A DNA stretch of 64,000 bases, taken from the NCBI GenBank assembly GCA_030765065.1, contig CM060978.1, forward strand, positions 109,177,192 to 109,241,191, read 5' to 3'. Made by a program: the position numbers and the translations under genes. The notes under the pieces are model-generated. The model was not told where the DNA came from. It saw only the letters and a program-made list of their open reading frames with translations, and searched no databases. How positions within the stretch are numbered: the first letter of the stretch is position 1; the number at the start of each line of letters is the position of its first letter. Below are positions 13,236 through 24,537 of this stretch, in pieces. Source of the stretch: Deroplatys truncata. Taxonomy: Eukaryota > Arthropoda > Insecta > Mantodea > Mantidae.

Positions 13236-13959
13236 CATTAGGTACCTCAGCAATAGAAAAAGTAAAAAAACAAGAAGAGCAAACGTATCTTTTAGAAACA
13301 AACTCATCTTGTTTATACACAATTGTAATCTTTCTCCTTATGACTTTCAGTACGGACCTACTTCAGCATTTGGCTGCACTTAAACGGTATTTTCCTTCTC
13401 GTTTCAGAGGCAAACATGTTGTTTTGCCATAAAACGTTTCTCTAGAAATGTTTTCGTTAAAATAAAACCTTATGGCGCTGCGCTACAGCCTGGATGTCAT
13501 TGTGTGAGACGGAGGAAATTGAATTTTCCCTCGTCTTGTAGAGGAGCAGAGGTAATGATTTATGACGATTGCTTCAAAGGATCCCCCTCCCACTTTTTCT
13601 TTCTTTGTGTGTGAGGAATAGTAGTAAGCAAGACAAACGGTATCTTCACATAACGTACAGATTTCTGACGGTGTAATCTTCTGCAAGGCATAATCGTCCG
13701 ACCTCCCGCTGCATTCAGGGAGCAGTTAATAATTTAACATGCTCAAATAAAAGCTTTGCTGAGTTTTGTTCTTTGCAGGGACGTCATAAGCTGAAGAACA
13801 ATTACAACGGAATATCCGTAGAAATCACATAGAGCTATTTTCTTGTGTTCTTTCTTTCTAATCTTTACTGTGTTTTTATATAAAGTTCTAATGAATACGA
13901 TTTTTGCATTCTGTACTAACTTATGGTTATGAAAGCGGAGTAGGCTTTCGATCCCTAAG

Positions 13960-14390
13960 TGAAGACCCCTTTTTGCTTCTGGAAACCTCGAGAAGAAAGG
14001 GTAAAGCGAAGGACACAGAGGGTGTCCAGGTTTGGGGCGACAGGTTCGAATGCAAGCGGGGTCCCTAACGTCTACAAATACTACATCCTGACATCGGCAG
14101 GAACACCCATAGGCCTACTTCTCCCTACAGAGAGGTCTTTCTGAGGATTCATAACAAACAGAACGCCAGGACAGACAGTTGCACAAAGGAAACTCCATCG
14201 CCTCGCCTGACCGTAAACATAAGGAAATGAAATGACAGGAGATGGGGAACATAAAATTTGCGGAATTATATAATCTAGAGGAAACTGCTGAAAACTCTAA
14301 GGTCAGGGTGGCAGGCCGAACGGAAATCGAACCCGGGACCTCTCGAATGCGAGCCTCACACGTTATCGCGGAGCTATCTCGCTGGATTTC
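13960..14390 (-). mobile_element. tRNA-headed SINE
   Basis: On the minus strand the head begins near 14386 with CCAGCGAGATAGCTCCGCG. It has a box-A-like stretch and a strong B box (GGGTTCGATTTCC, near 14323-14335). The head is close to that at 12775 and 59555 (shared GCGATAACGTGTGAGGCTCG pattern). The body runs to lower coordinates; its end is not sharply defined. Confidence 0.65.
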
Positions 14391-14397
14391 TGTACTA

Positions 14398-14490
14398 CAT
14401 ACCTATAATGGATAAAGTGTGTATTCCATCCAAAAATTATACTGAGATATCACGGGAAAACAAGTTTTGAGATCCCTGGACTAATAATGG
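14398..14490 (+). repeat. R-family 5'-end fragment
   Basis: Matches roughly the first 90-100 bases of the R family (GTATTCCATCCAAAAATTAT and GAGATATCACGGGAAA). It is truncated immediately after. Confidence 0.6.
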
Positions 14491-15561
14491 AGTGAGCGAG
14501 AGAACGTCAGAACTAAAAACTGGAATTAATACTTAAATATATACTTAAGTTAGGTACCTTTAAAATACATCCCAAATATTCCAATGCAATTCTCTCCACC
14601 TCAACAAACCTTTCAGAAAATGCTTCGTCCTTTGTTTCTTTTTTTATCCCCCTTTTCTTTTCTACACATTGGCTCTAATTATTTTGATAACAGTACGATA
14701 TGTTTAAGATATTAGCAATGCTCTGTGAATTACCTGTGAAGATCTCTGCATTCTTATTGAATTTTATACTGCTTAGAAACTCTAAGGAAGAGACAAAAGC
14801 TTAGTGTACACAAAATATAGAGCTCATTAAAACACCAATTTATGTGCGAAAACTTCTGCAGAAACAACCGTTTTTTAAATATTCCTCGTTAAATATTTTA
14901 CGTTTTTCCGCATTAAACTGTGAACCTACACCTTTGAAGCGTCTAAACATAATATAAGATTCTCCCTTTCTTCCCCGCGCCAAGAGCTTATGTGTAACAA
15001 ACGATTTTGTAACTTGTGATATAACAGTTTTTTTCTTAACATCCTGCATGTCACCACGTCCATATTTAATAATATAAAGAGAATAATTGATAATTATTAA
15101 GATAAAATGGATAGAAGAATCACTTCATGCGACTAGTAAAATATATATGGTAATAGATGTCGTGTGGGTTTTTCACATGAGGTATTCTATCACGTATTGT
15201 TTTAATTTTTCGAACATTGGCCATTTAGCTGTGCCAGCTAAGAGTGTCCAATGTATTACTTTTAAAACTAATTATAAGCTTTAAACGGAAAATTTATGTA
15301 CACCGTATATTTGATGTCTTGGAAACTTTCAGTGCGTAACACTGTTTTCAAACTAATGGTACTAAGACCTAACGGAGCCCAACGGAACCTTTGCATACTA
15401 GTGCGTTCACTCTGCTATGCGTTAAACTAATGTTCTGGGACCCTCTTTACATTTCAAAAACTCTTTAATTCTTTAATATATAAATTAATCGTATTTTTCA
15501 CGCAGACCCAGAAGGTAAGGTTACATACTGAAATAAAAACTACAATAGAATAAATAAGTCC

Positions 15562-16119
15562 TTGAAAATAAAACTGGAGCTCACAAGCACTTACTTCAAA
15601 AGCAGCTTTAAATTCTCAGCACTGGCTGAAATAAAAGTAGCTTTCTTTCCAAAAGAATTACATAGTTCCAAACGTATTAAGTTTCATCTTTCCCTTATAG
15701 GTTTCTCTTTGTGTTTTACCATTTATGATCACAAATATGGCTTACCATTAAATGAGAACTGTCACACGACTTTGTTTGCTCATGTCAAGTTTACATATAT
15801 CTGTTATAACATGCACTTCACTTACAGTCGTGCCGTAGCTCGCTTGCACTGCAAAGACCTTTGTATGTTTCAGATAACTCACTACCACAAACGATCCACC
15901 CAATACATCTGTGAATATTCACTGCCAGTTGCTGCCATCTTTCTGTACTGTAAAGACTGGAGTTGTTCCTTGACCACATTTTCGTTCTGTAAAGACTCGA
16001 GTTTGTGCTTTGTGCATCCTAAAAGTGAAAGCTTATTCAAGAAATCTATGCTGTGCGTGATTTATATTAGATTATTCTTATTAGTCGCTGAAATGCCTAC
16101 CGAAAAATTAACGCTTTAA
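15562..16119 (+). CDS. Orphan open reading frame, 185 codons, doubtful
   Basis: This is the longest ATG-to-stop frame in the window. The product would be rich in Phe, Leu, Ser, Lys, Cys and His. It repeats a short motif around CKD (HCKDLC, YCKDWS and FCKDSS, residues roughly 95-155), which reflects repeated DNA words like CTGTAAAGACT. I see no signal peptide, transmembrane array or known domain. A mariner transposase tail starts seven bases after its stop in another context. The frame may be a chance opening in repeat DNA or part of a lineage-specific element. I do not recognise it and assign no function. Confidence 0.2.
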   Translation: MKIKLELTSTYFKSSFKFSALAEIKVAFFPKELHSSKRIKFHLSLIGFSLCFTIYDHKYGLPLNENCHTTLFAHVKFTYICYNMHFTYSRAVARLHCKDLCMFQITHYHKRSTQYICEYSLPVAAIFLYCKDWSCSLTTFSFCKDSSLCFVHPKSESLFKKSMLCVIYIRLFLLVAEMPTEKLTL

Positions 16120-16125
16120 GAAAGA

Positions 16126-16338
16126 GTGTCTATGTGCGATACATACGTAAAAACCGTAAACGTGAAGTTTGAGAACAATCCCCAAGCCTTAGGCGAAATT
16201 AAGGACAATATAAGATCATACATTATGAAAATTATGCAAGAAAACCTTATGCATGTAACAGAAATTTCATCCGAAGATGCCAGCAATGTCCCAATGCAGA
16301 TGGACACCACTTTCAACACAGCTTATAAGTCATTATAG
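16126..16338 (+). pseudogene. Mariner-type transposase C-terminal remnant
   Basis: The frame contains NNPQALGEIKDNIRSYIMK followed by a variable helix and MQMDTTF. This fits the C-terminal pattern of mariner-family transposases, where xNPQTLxELKxNIRxEI is followed by an RV...CI region. The catalytic acidic residues lie upstream in such proteins and are not found here. It is an isolated 3' fragment with no clear TIR. Confidence 0.5.
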
Positions 16339-16859
16339 TGCGGTTATATCGTCCATGAGTAAGAACGAAAAAAAACAGTGTAATAGACAAGGCGTAGCAT
16401 GTATATGCACGATCCTTGGCCCGCCAATATAAAGAATTCACTGTATAATCATGTAAAAAGTTATTTTATTCACTTTGGTCTTCATAATATAGTTTTGCCT
16501 AGGAATGATTTCAACATTAAACCTTAATATAAAATTGCTTATGGTAGACTTTGTGACAGTGATGTATGTATTAATTAGTAATTATTGAGTCGATTGTAAC
16601 AGTACATCACTTACTTGTAAAAAAGCGAAAACATGTTGCAGTAACTAATTGCTCCCATCCTTAGTTCCTTGTCGACTGCCTGCATCATTCGTCCTAGTGT
16701 TAGCTTGACCACTGGTGGCGGTTGGAAGAACTTCAAAAGTAAGTCTCCTGACTTATAAATGCGGTTTCTGTTTTTTTTAAAATATAAACGTTTTCTCAAA
16801 TTGTAAATTCTGTTTTCCCTGAAATATTTTTTTAATATTTTAGGGTTTCTGTTTATTGT

Positions 16860-17110
16860 GTGTAATATCTAAAAGTGCCAAACTACTGTTTTTGCTTTAT
16901 GTAACTGAAGTGTTCTTCTGTTCTTGTTTTTATGTTTCTTTTGGTTTTCCCAATGAGATTTTTTCGCAGTCGTTGCAACTGATCTTATATATTCCTGGTT
17001 TGTTCTCTTGTGGGATGCCATCTTTTAGTTTGGAGTTTAATTAGCTCTTGGCGGTGTAATTGTTTTTGGGGGGCCAAAGAGGTGTTGTACTGCTTGAATA
17101 TTCTCTGAAA
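16860..17110 (-). pseudogene. Penelope-like element remnant, GIY-YIG domain
   Basis: On the minus strand a frame reads KPGIYKISCNDCEK, followed by a stretch equivalent to YVGKTKRNIKTR with substitutions and a stop, then a downstream SVT/SKNSSLA block. GIYKIxCxxC...Y(V/I)G(Q/K)TxRxxxxR is the GIY-YIG nuclease pattern of Penelope-like retroelements. Upstream, PPKN-type residues fit the linker after the reverse transcriptase. The reverse transcriptase itself was not found. Internal stops show it is dead. A GIY-YIG domain from another protein family is possible but less likely given the linker pattern. Confidence 0.6.
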
Positions 17111-17339
17111 AAACATTAAACCTTAATTAATATACAGTGTTCGGAAACAGTACTGAGTGTTTAGCCTTGGTAACAATTGCTTGCGATGGCAAGAAAACAA
17201 TTAGAATCCCTAACTAAAAGCATGACCATCAGATGCCATACTTGAGAAAGCGCAAGTATACAACAAATGTGAATATTTCGAATACGGTTAACGTCCAAAA
17301 GGTTATTTGGCACAAACTGTGAATTTGAATGACTTTTGC

Positions 17340-17580
17340 ATTTTTCTTGTAATAGGTATTTGTCTCTCTCCTATGATTTCCTAGTTATACAGAAGTTTAC
17401 AAAATTCAATCAGTATGAAAGGAGCTTTACAGACTATTAAAGATAATTTAATATCTACATTAATTTCCTTAATATGATATTTTAATCAGAATCGTTATAG
17501 CCATTTTTGAACAAATGAAACCTAACGAATTTCTTTCCCTGTAAATGGTAATTTGTTTAAGAAAATTTTGTTGAATATCT
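17340..17580 (-). repeat. Diverged R-family fragment
   Basis: Words such as CTAGTTATACAGAAGTTTAC and TTTTAATCAGAATCGTTATAG, plus CATTTTTGAA, parallel the reverse-oriented copies at 48540-48730 and 29880-30050. The copy is old and lacks both termini. Confidence 0.5.
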
Positions 17581-18033
17581 TTGACTGGCTTGCATAAGTA
17601 GTGTCGGCCACAATATGAACTTTGATATATAAACAACACTTATTTTTAGTTACGCTATCCTGACGCAGTATTTTATATCACAACACTGTGAATGCCAGAG
17701 TGATTGTAGTGTAAATTAACATTATTGTATGACAATGATTTGAGATGTTTGTTATTTATAAGCATTGTTAGGAAATAAGTTTACACGGCCTCACTGAAAC
17801 TGACAATAGGAGCGGGAAACAATGTAGCGAGGGGGTGAGTTGTTTATCATTTATAAGAGACAAACAAATGACGTCAGAGTAGCGCGCTTTTCTGTCGAAA
17901 TGGAGGGAATATTTTCCCTAGAGCATATGTGTTCGTAATTTTGATTGGATAAAAAAATAGACGCTAATGTTGGCGGGCTTTATTAACCAATAGCAGCTCG
18001 ATTATAATCTTTAGGCATATCGGGGTGAGGGAG

Positions 18034-18040
18034 TATAAAT
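18034..18040 (+). promoter_or_regulatory. Predicted TATA box of LTR copy 2
   Basis: TATAAAT lies within GGGAGTATAAATTATG. The aligned site in copy 1 reads GTATACAT. Transcription would start about 25-30 bases later, at the beginning of the 36-bp array. Confidence 0.5.
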
Positions 18041-18062
18041 TATGAAGCCAGAGAAAAGTATC

Positions 18063-18305
18063 GCACAGTTTAAGAGAATCATTCACGCGTTACACGTCGC
18101 GCAGTTTAAGAGAATCATTCACGGGTTACGCGTCGCGCAGTTTAATAGAATCATTCACGGGTTACACGTCACGCAGTTCAACAGAATCATTCGCGGGTTA
18201 CACGTCACACAGTTTAAGAGAATCATTCACGCGTTACACGTCGCACAGTTCAACATAATCATCCACGGGTTACATGTCGCGCAATTCTACAGAATCTCTC
18301 GCGTC
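18063..18305 (+). repeat. 36-bp minisatellite, about 6.75 copies
   Basis: Units start at 18063, 18099, 18135, 18171, 18207, 18243 and 18279. Each begins GCRCAGTTTAAGAGAATC with a few changes. As 36 is a multiple of three, the array reads open as a 12-residue repeat (for example AQFKRIIHALHV). This gives a spurious 95-codon frame, with no evidence of a real protein. Confidence 0.9.
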
Positions 18306-18624
18306 GTAAAGTTAGTTACAAAAATGTGAAATACGCGAATTAATAATGTGTGGCAAATAAGTGATTATAGTTACATTCGAAAATATAACAGTTTCAGTCG
18401 GGCGTGTATCAAGAGTAAATATGTGAAATTAAGGAAGTGTCCCGGCAATAAAAGTGTAAAAACAAATTCTTTTATCAGTGTTATATTTTAGTAACAACTC
18501 CTTTCCGTTTACACACCCTGTTCAAGAGATTTGCTCGACTGGGTAATAATAACTAGCCGGAGGACAAAGAACTCAAAATTAAAAATAGTAAAACAATAAC
18601 AGGCGCTCAGCAAATAAGATAACA

Positions 18625-21204
18625 CGAAGTTACCGCGACAATCCACGGCCAGACATGTTAGCGTGGGACTATTGTTTTGAGGGGATGGTTAGTGGATTTC
18701 AAAATGTATATTTGTGGTTAAATCTCGATTCAGAATTTTTGGTGGAATACGACGTTGCTCTACGAGATTGCCCTGCTTGAGGATGCGATAGCAGCATATA
18801 CGTAGAGTAGCTGTAATCCAGCATATATCTGGAGAATACTTGATGTGGAGTGCATGTGACACTTACTTTGCGGCAGGCCGAGGACAGAAAAGGGAGATTT
18901 ATGTTAGGGTACGGATATTACACAGTCATGATTCACTCATCTGCCGAGTTGACTAATCTACGTGACATTTGCCGCGTATAACGACGTCGCGGCTGATGTA
19001 GCATCTAGTGCGCCAATAGATTTGCAGAGTCAGGGGCTCAAAGAACCTTCCTTCAGAGGGGAAGTAAACCCTCTCAGTCCCCTGCCACTTAGGGCCACAT
19101 CACCAGCAGAACTTAATGGCAGTAGACTAACTTATAATCACTTCTGGCTTCCTTTACAAGCCCAGAAAAGGTAATATGTAACAAATTTGTCATCATGTTT
19201 CAATGTTCTACTAACATTTTTTGTGAAAGCTAGCGCGATTATGTAGGACATTCTCTGCCTCCTTTAAGCACCATCTACTGTTAAAATATTAACACAGAAT
19301 GGAGAACAATAAGTGGAAGAAATTTGCTGGAGTAGGAAATCAAGTAAAATTCTCACTGATTCTAGTCTACCCGTATAAACCCTCACTTCACACATGGTAT
19401 TTTATGCACTTCAAGTTACTGCCATACTATAAAAATAAGTAAAGCTTTCTTTTTTTAAAGTATGCTTAGTATAATACAGCGCATTTATCAAATATTATAA
19501 ACAACAAATTTACAAATTTATACATTCCCAATAACAAGTACCTTGCTCAAATTAAAAAATGTAAAAGTAATTAATAAGCTTGATACAGAAAGTAACGGGC
19601 ATGAGGCGAGTGATGGCCGCCGAGTCGCCTCTTAGCAAAGATTGCCCTCGCTCTGAGGATGGTAACGGCATTTGTATTTCAGCCTAAGATTGCTTGGCAT
19701 GGTGTGTGGCAGTAATAACGCTATGTGAAATTTTCTATTACTGTGTTTACCACGCTTAGTATTAGTATGTGTATACTTCAGAGACAGTGTGTGTTTATTG
19801 TGTTAAGTTTTCCTCACATGTGGGTTGTCACAAAAAAAGACTGATCTCATCGTTCCTATAAATATGCGTTTTATAGGTTGTTATAAAAAACAGAATTATA
19901 GATAGATAGCAGTTCTAACCGGGGGGCATTCGAAGAAATGAGGGACTGTCGTGGAGAGAAGTCCAGGAATATCGATGTTTAACATTTCATGTTTTATGGC
20001 AGAATGATGGACTAGTCTGCTGTCTATCCAGATCTAAATCCATTTTATTATAATCTTTGGGGAATAGTTTAAGATGAAGGAACAAATCCCCATATACTCG
20101 GCAAATTAGATGGCCGAGTATTGGGGATAGTATCTGGCGATCGTTTTCCACTATTTCAATTGCTAAAATGTTCTAATATTGCATAATGGGCTCAATTGCC
20201 AGGATGGTACAGATGTATGGGGACATCACTTCAAAGACATACTCATTATATTTTACAACTTTAGCATTAACTAGGGTAGAAAAGGCCGGTCTGCCTGCCG
20301 CTACTACATGAAGGAATTCGTATAGCGGTGCCGTGAGAGCAACGGGCTGCCAAGAGTAAAGCTTCATGTTCCAAAATCTACACATCAATTCATCTAAGAT
20401 GCATTTAATACAACAGTCAATTAAGCGTAATGTTTATTTTGGAATATCTCCATTATTTCACTATCAAAAACACAGTGTATAACCATAGTCGTTATCTTTC
20501 AGTGATGCATGAGGGATATTTCCGGCAATAACATTTTAATGCACCTTTTCTTCTACTGTCTTCGGTTCATGTTGGTACATTAGTGAGCGATGTTGATGCT
20601 CTAGGGAACTATTCTTTCGAGTGACCATCGGCCTATATCGACTGTATTTTAAGTTTTCCTCTCTTCTGAGAGAGGGAAGTTGTGTTAAGGGCTTTGAAGA
20701 AAAGAACGTTTTGTTTGCTTGCCATCCGTGGCAGCAGGTGTCTATCAAAACGTCATTAACAATTCGATCAGGCGATATCAAAGTAATCGACTACTTAGAA
20801 ACTGAGTAAATCCGAAACGCTTAATATTATTAACTATTTGCGTTGTTTTAAACGTATTCTTGTGCTAGTGTTTACGAGACGTTTGTGTTGCGGTAATACT
20901 TGTTTAACAGGTGGAGGTCTTAAACAGTTTATTTTTGTTAAAAGATTGTAATCAATTTATTCCTTCGAAAACTTGATACTCATTGTATGCCGTATTTAAG
21001 GTCATAACAGCGGCTTGCCTTTGGAACAATTGCTCAACGACAATGATGTTCATTCGTTTACTATTGGGTATCTTTGGACTTGTTTCTTTTCAAAAATTAA
21101 ATTCACACACATTTACACTCTCATTCACACTTCCAGACTATAGGGTGGAGCATGAATAAGCTTAGAAATTAATTTACTCTCCTTCATCCCTTTACTTTCT
21201 TCCA
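18625..21204. other. Mostly anonymous stretch
   Basis: Apart from the Tc1 remnant near 20010, no element was recognised. Bases 18960-19170 are less AT-rich and contain an odd block (AACCTTCCTTCAGAGGGG, then AAACCCTCTCAGTCCCC) that looks like an old interspersed repeat. No partner copy lies in the window. Confidence 0.45.
20010..20085 (+). pseudogene. Tc1-like transposase remnant, catalytic C-terminal block
   Basis: One frame reads SAVYPDLNPFYYNLWGIV, flanked by stops. SPDLNPIExxWxxx is the block carrying the last catalytic residue in Tc1-type transposases. Here the Glu that follows NPI is replaced (NPFYY), so the active-site residue is lost. Only about 25 codons are recognisable. Confidence 0.5.
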
Positions 21205-22115
21205 TTTTTACTTTCTCTACTACGTATAGTAAGTAGGGGAAGTATTGTATTCCACCCAAAAATTCGACACCGAGATATCACCGGAAATATATGTTTTGAG
21301 AGCTCGTGAATCCAAAAAAAAGCATTTTTGTAAACATGTCCGTGTGTGTGTCTGTGTGTCTGTCTGTGAACAGCATAACTCAGAAACGAACTGTCGGATA
21401 AACACCAAACTTGGTATTTAGGTTCAGTATCTTCCAGAGATGCGACACGAAGGTTTCCAACAAAATCCCCCCACCCCAGAGTAACCTTTACATGGAACAT
21501 TTTTCGAAAATTTTAATTTTCTCAAAAATGGCTCTAACGATTTTGATTAAAATATCATATGTTTACGATATTTTTATGACAAATAAAATGTATATCTTGA
21601 ATTTTCTGGGAATGTCTCCAAAAGTATTCTTCATTGTGATCGACTTTTGCATAACTGGTAAACCATAAGAGATAGACAAACTGTTACTTCACAAAAAATG
21701 TAGATCGCATTAAAATACACAATTTATGTTATATACATTTTTGTTGTTGAGTGAACCATTTTCGAGATATTGCTTGTTATTCCCTTAAATTTTCAATACT
21801 TATTTTCTCAAATGGGAATTCGTTATTCATTTTTTGTCTTGTATATGCAAAGAGTATTAATCTGTGGCAAAGGGAATAGTGCTGCACCTAGCAACCAGGT
21901 ATTAAGAGATATGTATGTGCTTAAAGGCTACTGAATTTCTATATTGCCCTTGTAAATATATATTCCCCTTACATCTACAAGAAACTTAGCATTAAGATAG
22001 AGTCTGCAAATGTTTATCTCGATTAACATGAAGTAGATGGAGAATAAGGGTTTGTAAAAATAGTTTGTACAAGAGTAGAGAAAGTCATGTGAGTGTAACA
22101 CATCAGATTTTTTTC
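21205..22115 (+). repeat. R-family copy, best reference copy (911 bp)
   Basis: It runs from TTTTTACTTTCTCTACTACG to GTGTAACACATCAGATTTTT. Internal landmarks are GTAAGTAGGGGAAGTATTG, a GT/CTGT-rich run at about 21337-21370, AACAGCATAACTCAGAAACG, GGATAAACACCAAACTTGG, and GTAGAGAAAGTCATGTGAG near the end. ACTTTCTCTAC at the start and GTAGAGAAAGT near the end are inverted. Other copies are at 11698+, 48187-, 61039+ and 63540-, with fragments elsewhere. It has no long open frame and no transposase-like translation, so it is non-autonomous or non-coding. Class unknown. Confidence 0.8.
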
Positions 22116-22239
22116 AACAGAATCCTCTCTTAAGCATTTCTCAATTCAGGCTATTGTATCATCTATGTTATTTCTTATATTATCTTTTAAAAACTAATAT
22201 TCATAATGGAGAACAATCCTGGCTATACAAATTCTCATT

Positions 22240-22312
22240 CTCCATGCGGGAATCGAACCTGGTACCTTTGGGTTTGGAAATTAGCGTACTAACAATCAGA
22301 GAATCGAGATTA
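22240..22312 (-). mobile_element. tRNA-like SINE head
   Basis: On the minus strand a B-box word (CAGGTTCGATTCCCG) near 22245-22260 is preceded by an A-box-like stretch about 45 bases upstream. The body is short or diverged. No cloverleaf acceptor stem is convincing, so it is not called a tRNA gene. Confidence 0.45.
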
Positions 22313-22319
22313 TTGTTCT

Positions 22320-24537
22320 TGCTTGCATTGTAATGCTCTTAATTGTGCTATTAATCCGCACTTAAATTTTGGATATAAAACATACTTATATTCAATTAAG
22401 ATAATTTGGCAATGCTGTTTTTTTCGCCTTGCTCGCTTCACCAATATCTCTTATCTAACTAATTTTGGAAAAAGTTTAAAACTTCTTAATAATAAGGAAA
22501 TATGAAAACTTCTTATACCAGATAAGTTCCTCATTAATAAATTGGGTGTAATCTGCATGACTTTTATTGTTTTGATGTTTTGAACCTTGCCACGGTTATT
22601 TATTGTGCTCCAGTTGCCAAAGAAAGAACGTTTAAAACTTTTAAAGCATGGTTTTCCAGTGTATCGTCTCTAGCGAAGGATTCCCTTATCTCTTATGAGC
22701 AGAATAACCTTAATTTTTTTTGTTTCAAGTGAGGAGCAAATGCTGCTTTTTCAACACGAAAACCTCTGAATAAACAAACAAAACGAACCACACCCTAACT
22801 TCTGAGGTCAACGCTACTCAGGGTTTGCTTCTGGGCCGGCGAACCTTCTAAGTATCTTTATACCGACTTTTAAACAGTACAATACGAAGAAAAAAAATAA
22901 AGAAAAAAGAAAGAAAGAAACAGAAAGTAAAGCTGATATTTCCATTGACAAAATTTTAGCCTTTAAAAAGGTACCGTGGAGGTGCTTAATGATCAACAAG
23001 AAAAAAGATTTGCATTTAACATTGAAACACTAAAGCTTTATAATGATAGCAAGAGATCACGAAAGTGAACGAATGATGGGTGATACAAACTGAAATTTAT
23101 TAAACGTGGGTTCAGATAAGATCTCCGATAACAGTATTTTATATGTTTCTAACGAATAACGACTAGGTCATGAATGACCACGTAAAAAATGCATATAACA
23201 TTACATTGTTTTTCAGTATCGGAAATAAAAAATCAGCAATAATATTTAGTATTGATATTACGTTACTTACTATTAAAACACTGGACGAATATTTTAATTT
23301 TTACGATTTTTAAACGTCACGTTTTAACTAGGTGTTCCTATCAAACATACCTCAATCTGAAATTCTGAGATGTACTTTATGGATGTCCATAACGGAACAT
23401 TGACTGCATTGATACAACAATATCTATTTTTCATTAAGTGTATTGTCTCCATTCTATATGCACTTATTTACTAATCAACAACGAGAGTGAAGTGCATTTT
23501 TATAGTTTTTCATGCGAGCATGTCTATTCAAGTTTTCCTAATAATGTGATACTCCCGAGGCGTGCCGCTGACGTCATAAGACGAAGTCTTAACTTACGGT
23601 TACATTGAGTAGCGGCACGTGATTTGTCTTGTGTGCAATGAAAATGGTTTTGTATATGTAATCAGGAAATCGGCCGGTTTTTTAATGCCTTGTTGTTTGG
23701 AAGTTTGGACCCCCATGTTAATTCCTTAATTGCTCAGATAATGCTCAATACATAGAGCAGATGAATATTTGATGTTTTTAAAATAAAGAAATGCTGTTAT
23801 TATTGTTGCGAAAATAAAAGTTTAACAAGATCTTAGGATACTTGCAACTCGGTACTAAAATTCTTCCAAAGTAAAACAAATAAAAAAACAGCATTATGCT
23901 ATACACCAAGGAACCACGAAGGCTAAGTAATAGTAAACTGTAGACACTTGATGTTTCGTATTTAGGATGTAACTTCTGTAGTTTTACTCCCTTAAGACAA
24001 TAGAATTACTGCCAGGGATGTTCAAATACATTAATTAAACTTTCCCAGTCAGTGTAATGGAGAGCGCATGCAAAGTACTTAACAGTTCTAAACAAGCAAT
24101 AATGAAGTTTTCTTCAAAGTTGCAAACTTCTGTTAATTGCATTCTGTGTTCTTAATGTAACCTCTTGTCCATAAAAAGTCTGCTACAGTAAATGTGAATG
24201 GCAAGAGAGAGAAAGAGAGGTACAGGCATCTCGGTACACATCTATGCCTCTAGCATTCAAATGCGTAAGATTAAAACTACAAATGCATTATCTCACCTAC
24301 CTGAATCTTTACTTCCAATTGTGATAATATTTTCAATTATGTTCACTTTTAAATAATCACATATAAGTCTTGTATTTAGCACAATCATTGAGCGTATTAT
24401 AGATGCTCAAAATCTCTTGGAATGATTTGAAAATTTCTAAACAGCAGTTTAGGGCAGAAGAATTAATACTTACAAACATATTTCAGAGAGTAGTGTGTCA
24501 GATTTTATATTGTAAGATTCGAAGTAGTTGAACAATA
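22320..24537. other. Anonymous AT-rich stretch
   Basis: No gene or recognisable element. An A/G-rich run lies near 22890-22935. A slightly CpG-richer part is at 23550-23680. Confidence 0.45.

Larger units (their letters stand above)
17687..18624 (+). mobile_element. Solo-LTR-like element, copy 2 (938 bp)
   Basis: It starts TGTGAATGCC and ends ATAACA, collinear with the minus-strand copy at 1727-2499. It has a CCAAT-like word near 17987, a TATA box at 18034-18040, an array of 36-bp repeats from 18063, and an AATAAA signal at 18447-18452. That is the promoter, leader, polyadenylation order of an LTR. Flanking 5-mers do not match, so the target duplication is lost or this LTR comes from a recombination between insertions. 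It is 165 bp longer than copy 1, mostly explained by extra 36-bp units. Confidence 0.7.

Noticed and set aside
18042..18329. Frame encoding a 12-residue tandem peptide (AQFKRIIHALHV)
   Set aside because: A by-product of a 36-bp minisatellite in an LTR; the other LTR copy has no such frame. A direct-repeat array with spacers (CRISPR) was also considered, but units are contiguous with no unique spacers.
17687..18624. Intact target duplication around LTR copy 2
   Set aside because: The five bases on the two sides (AACAC and CGAAG) do not match when the ends are set at TGT...ACA.
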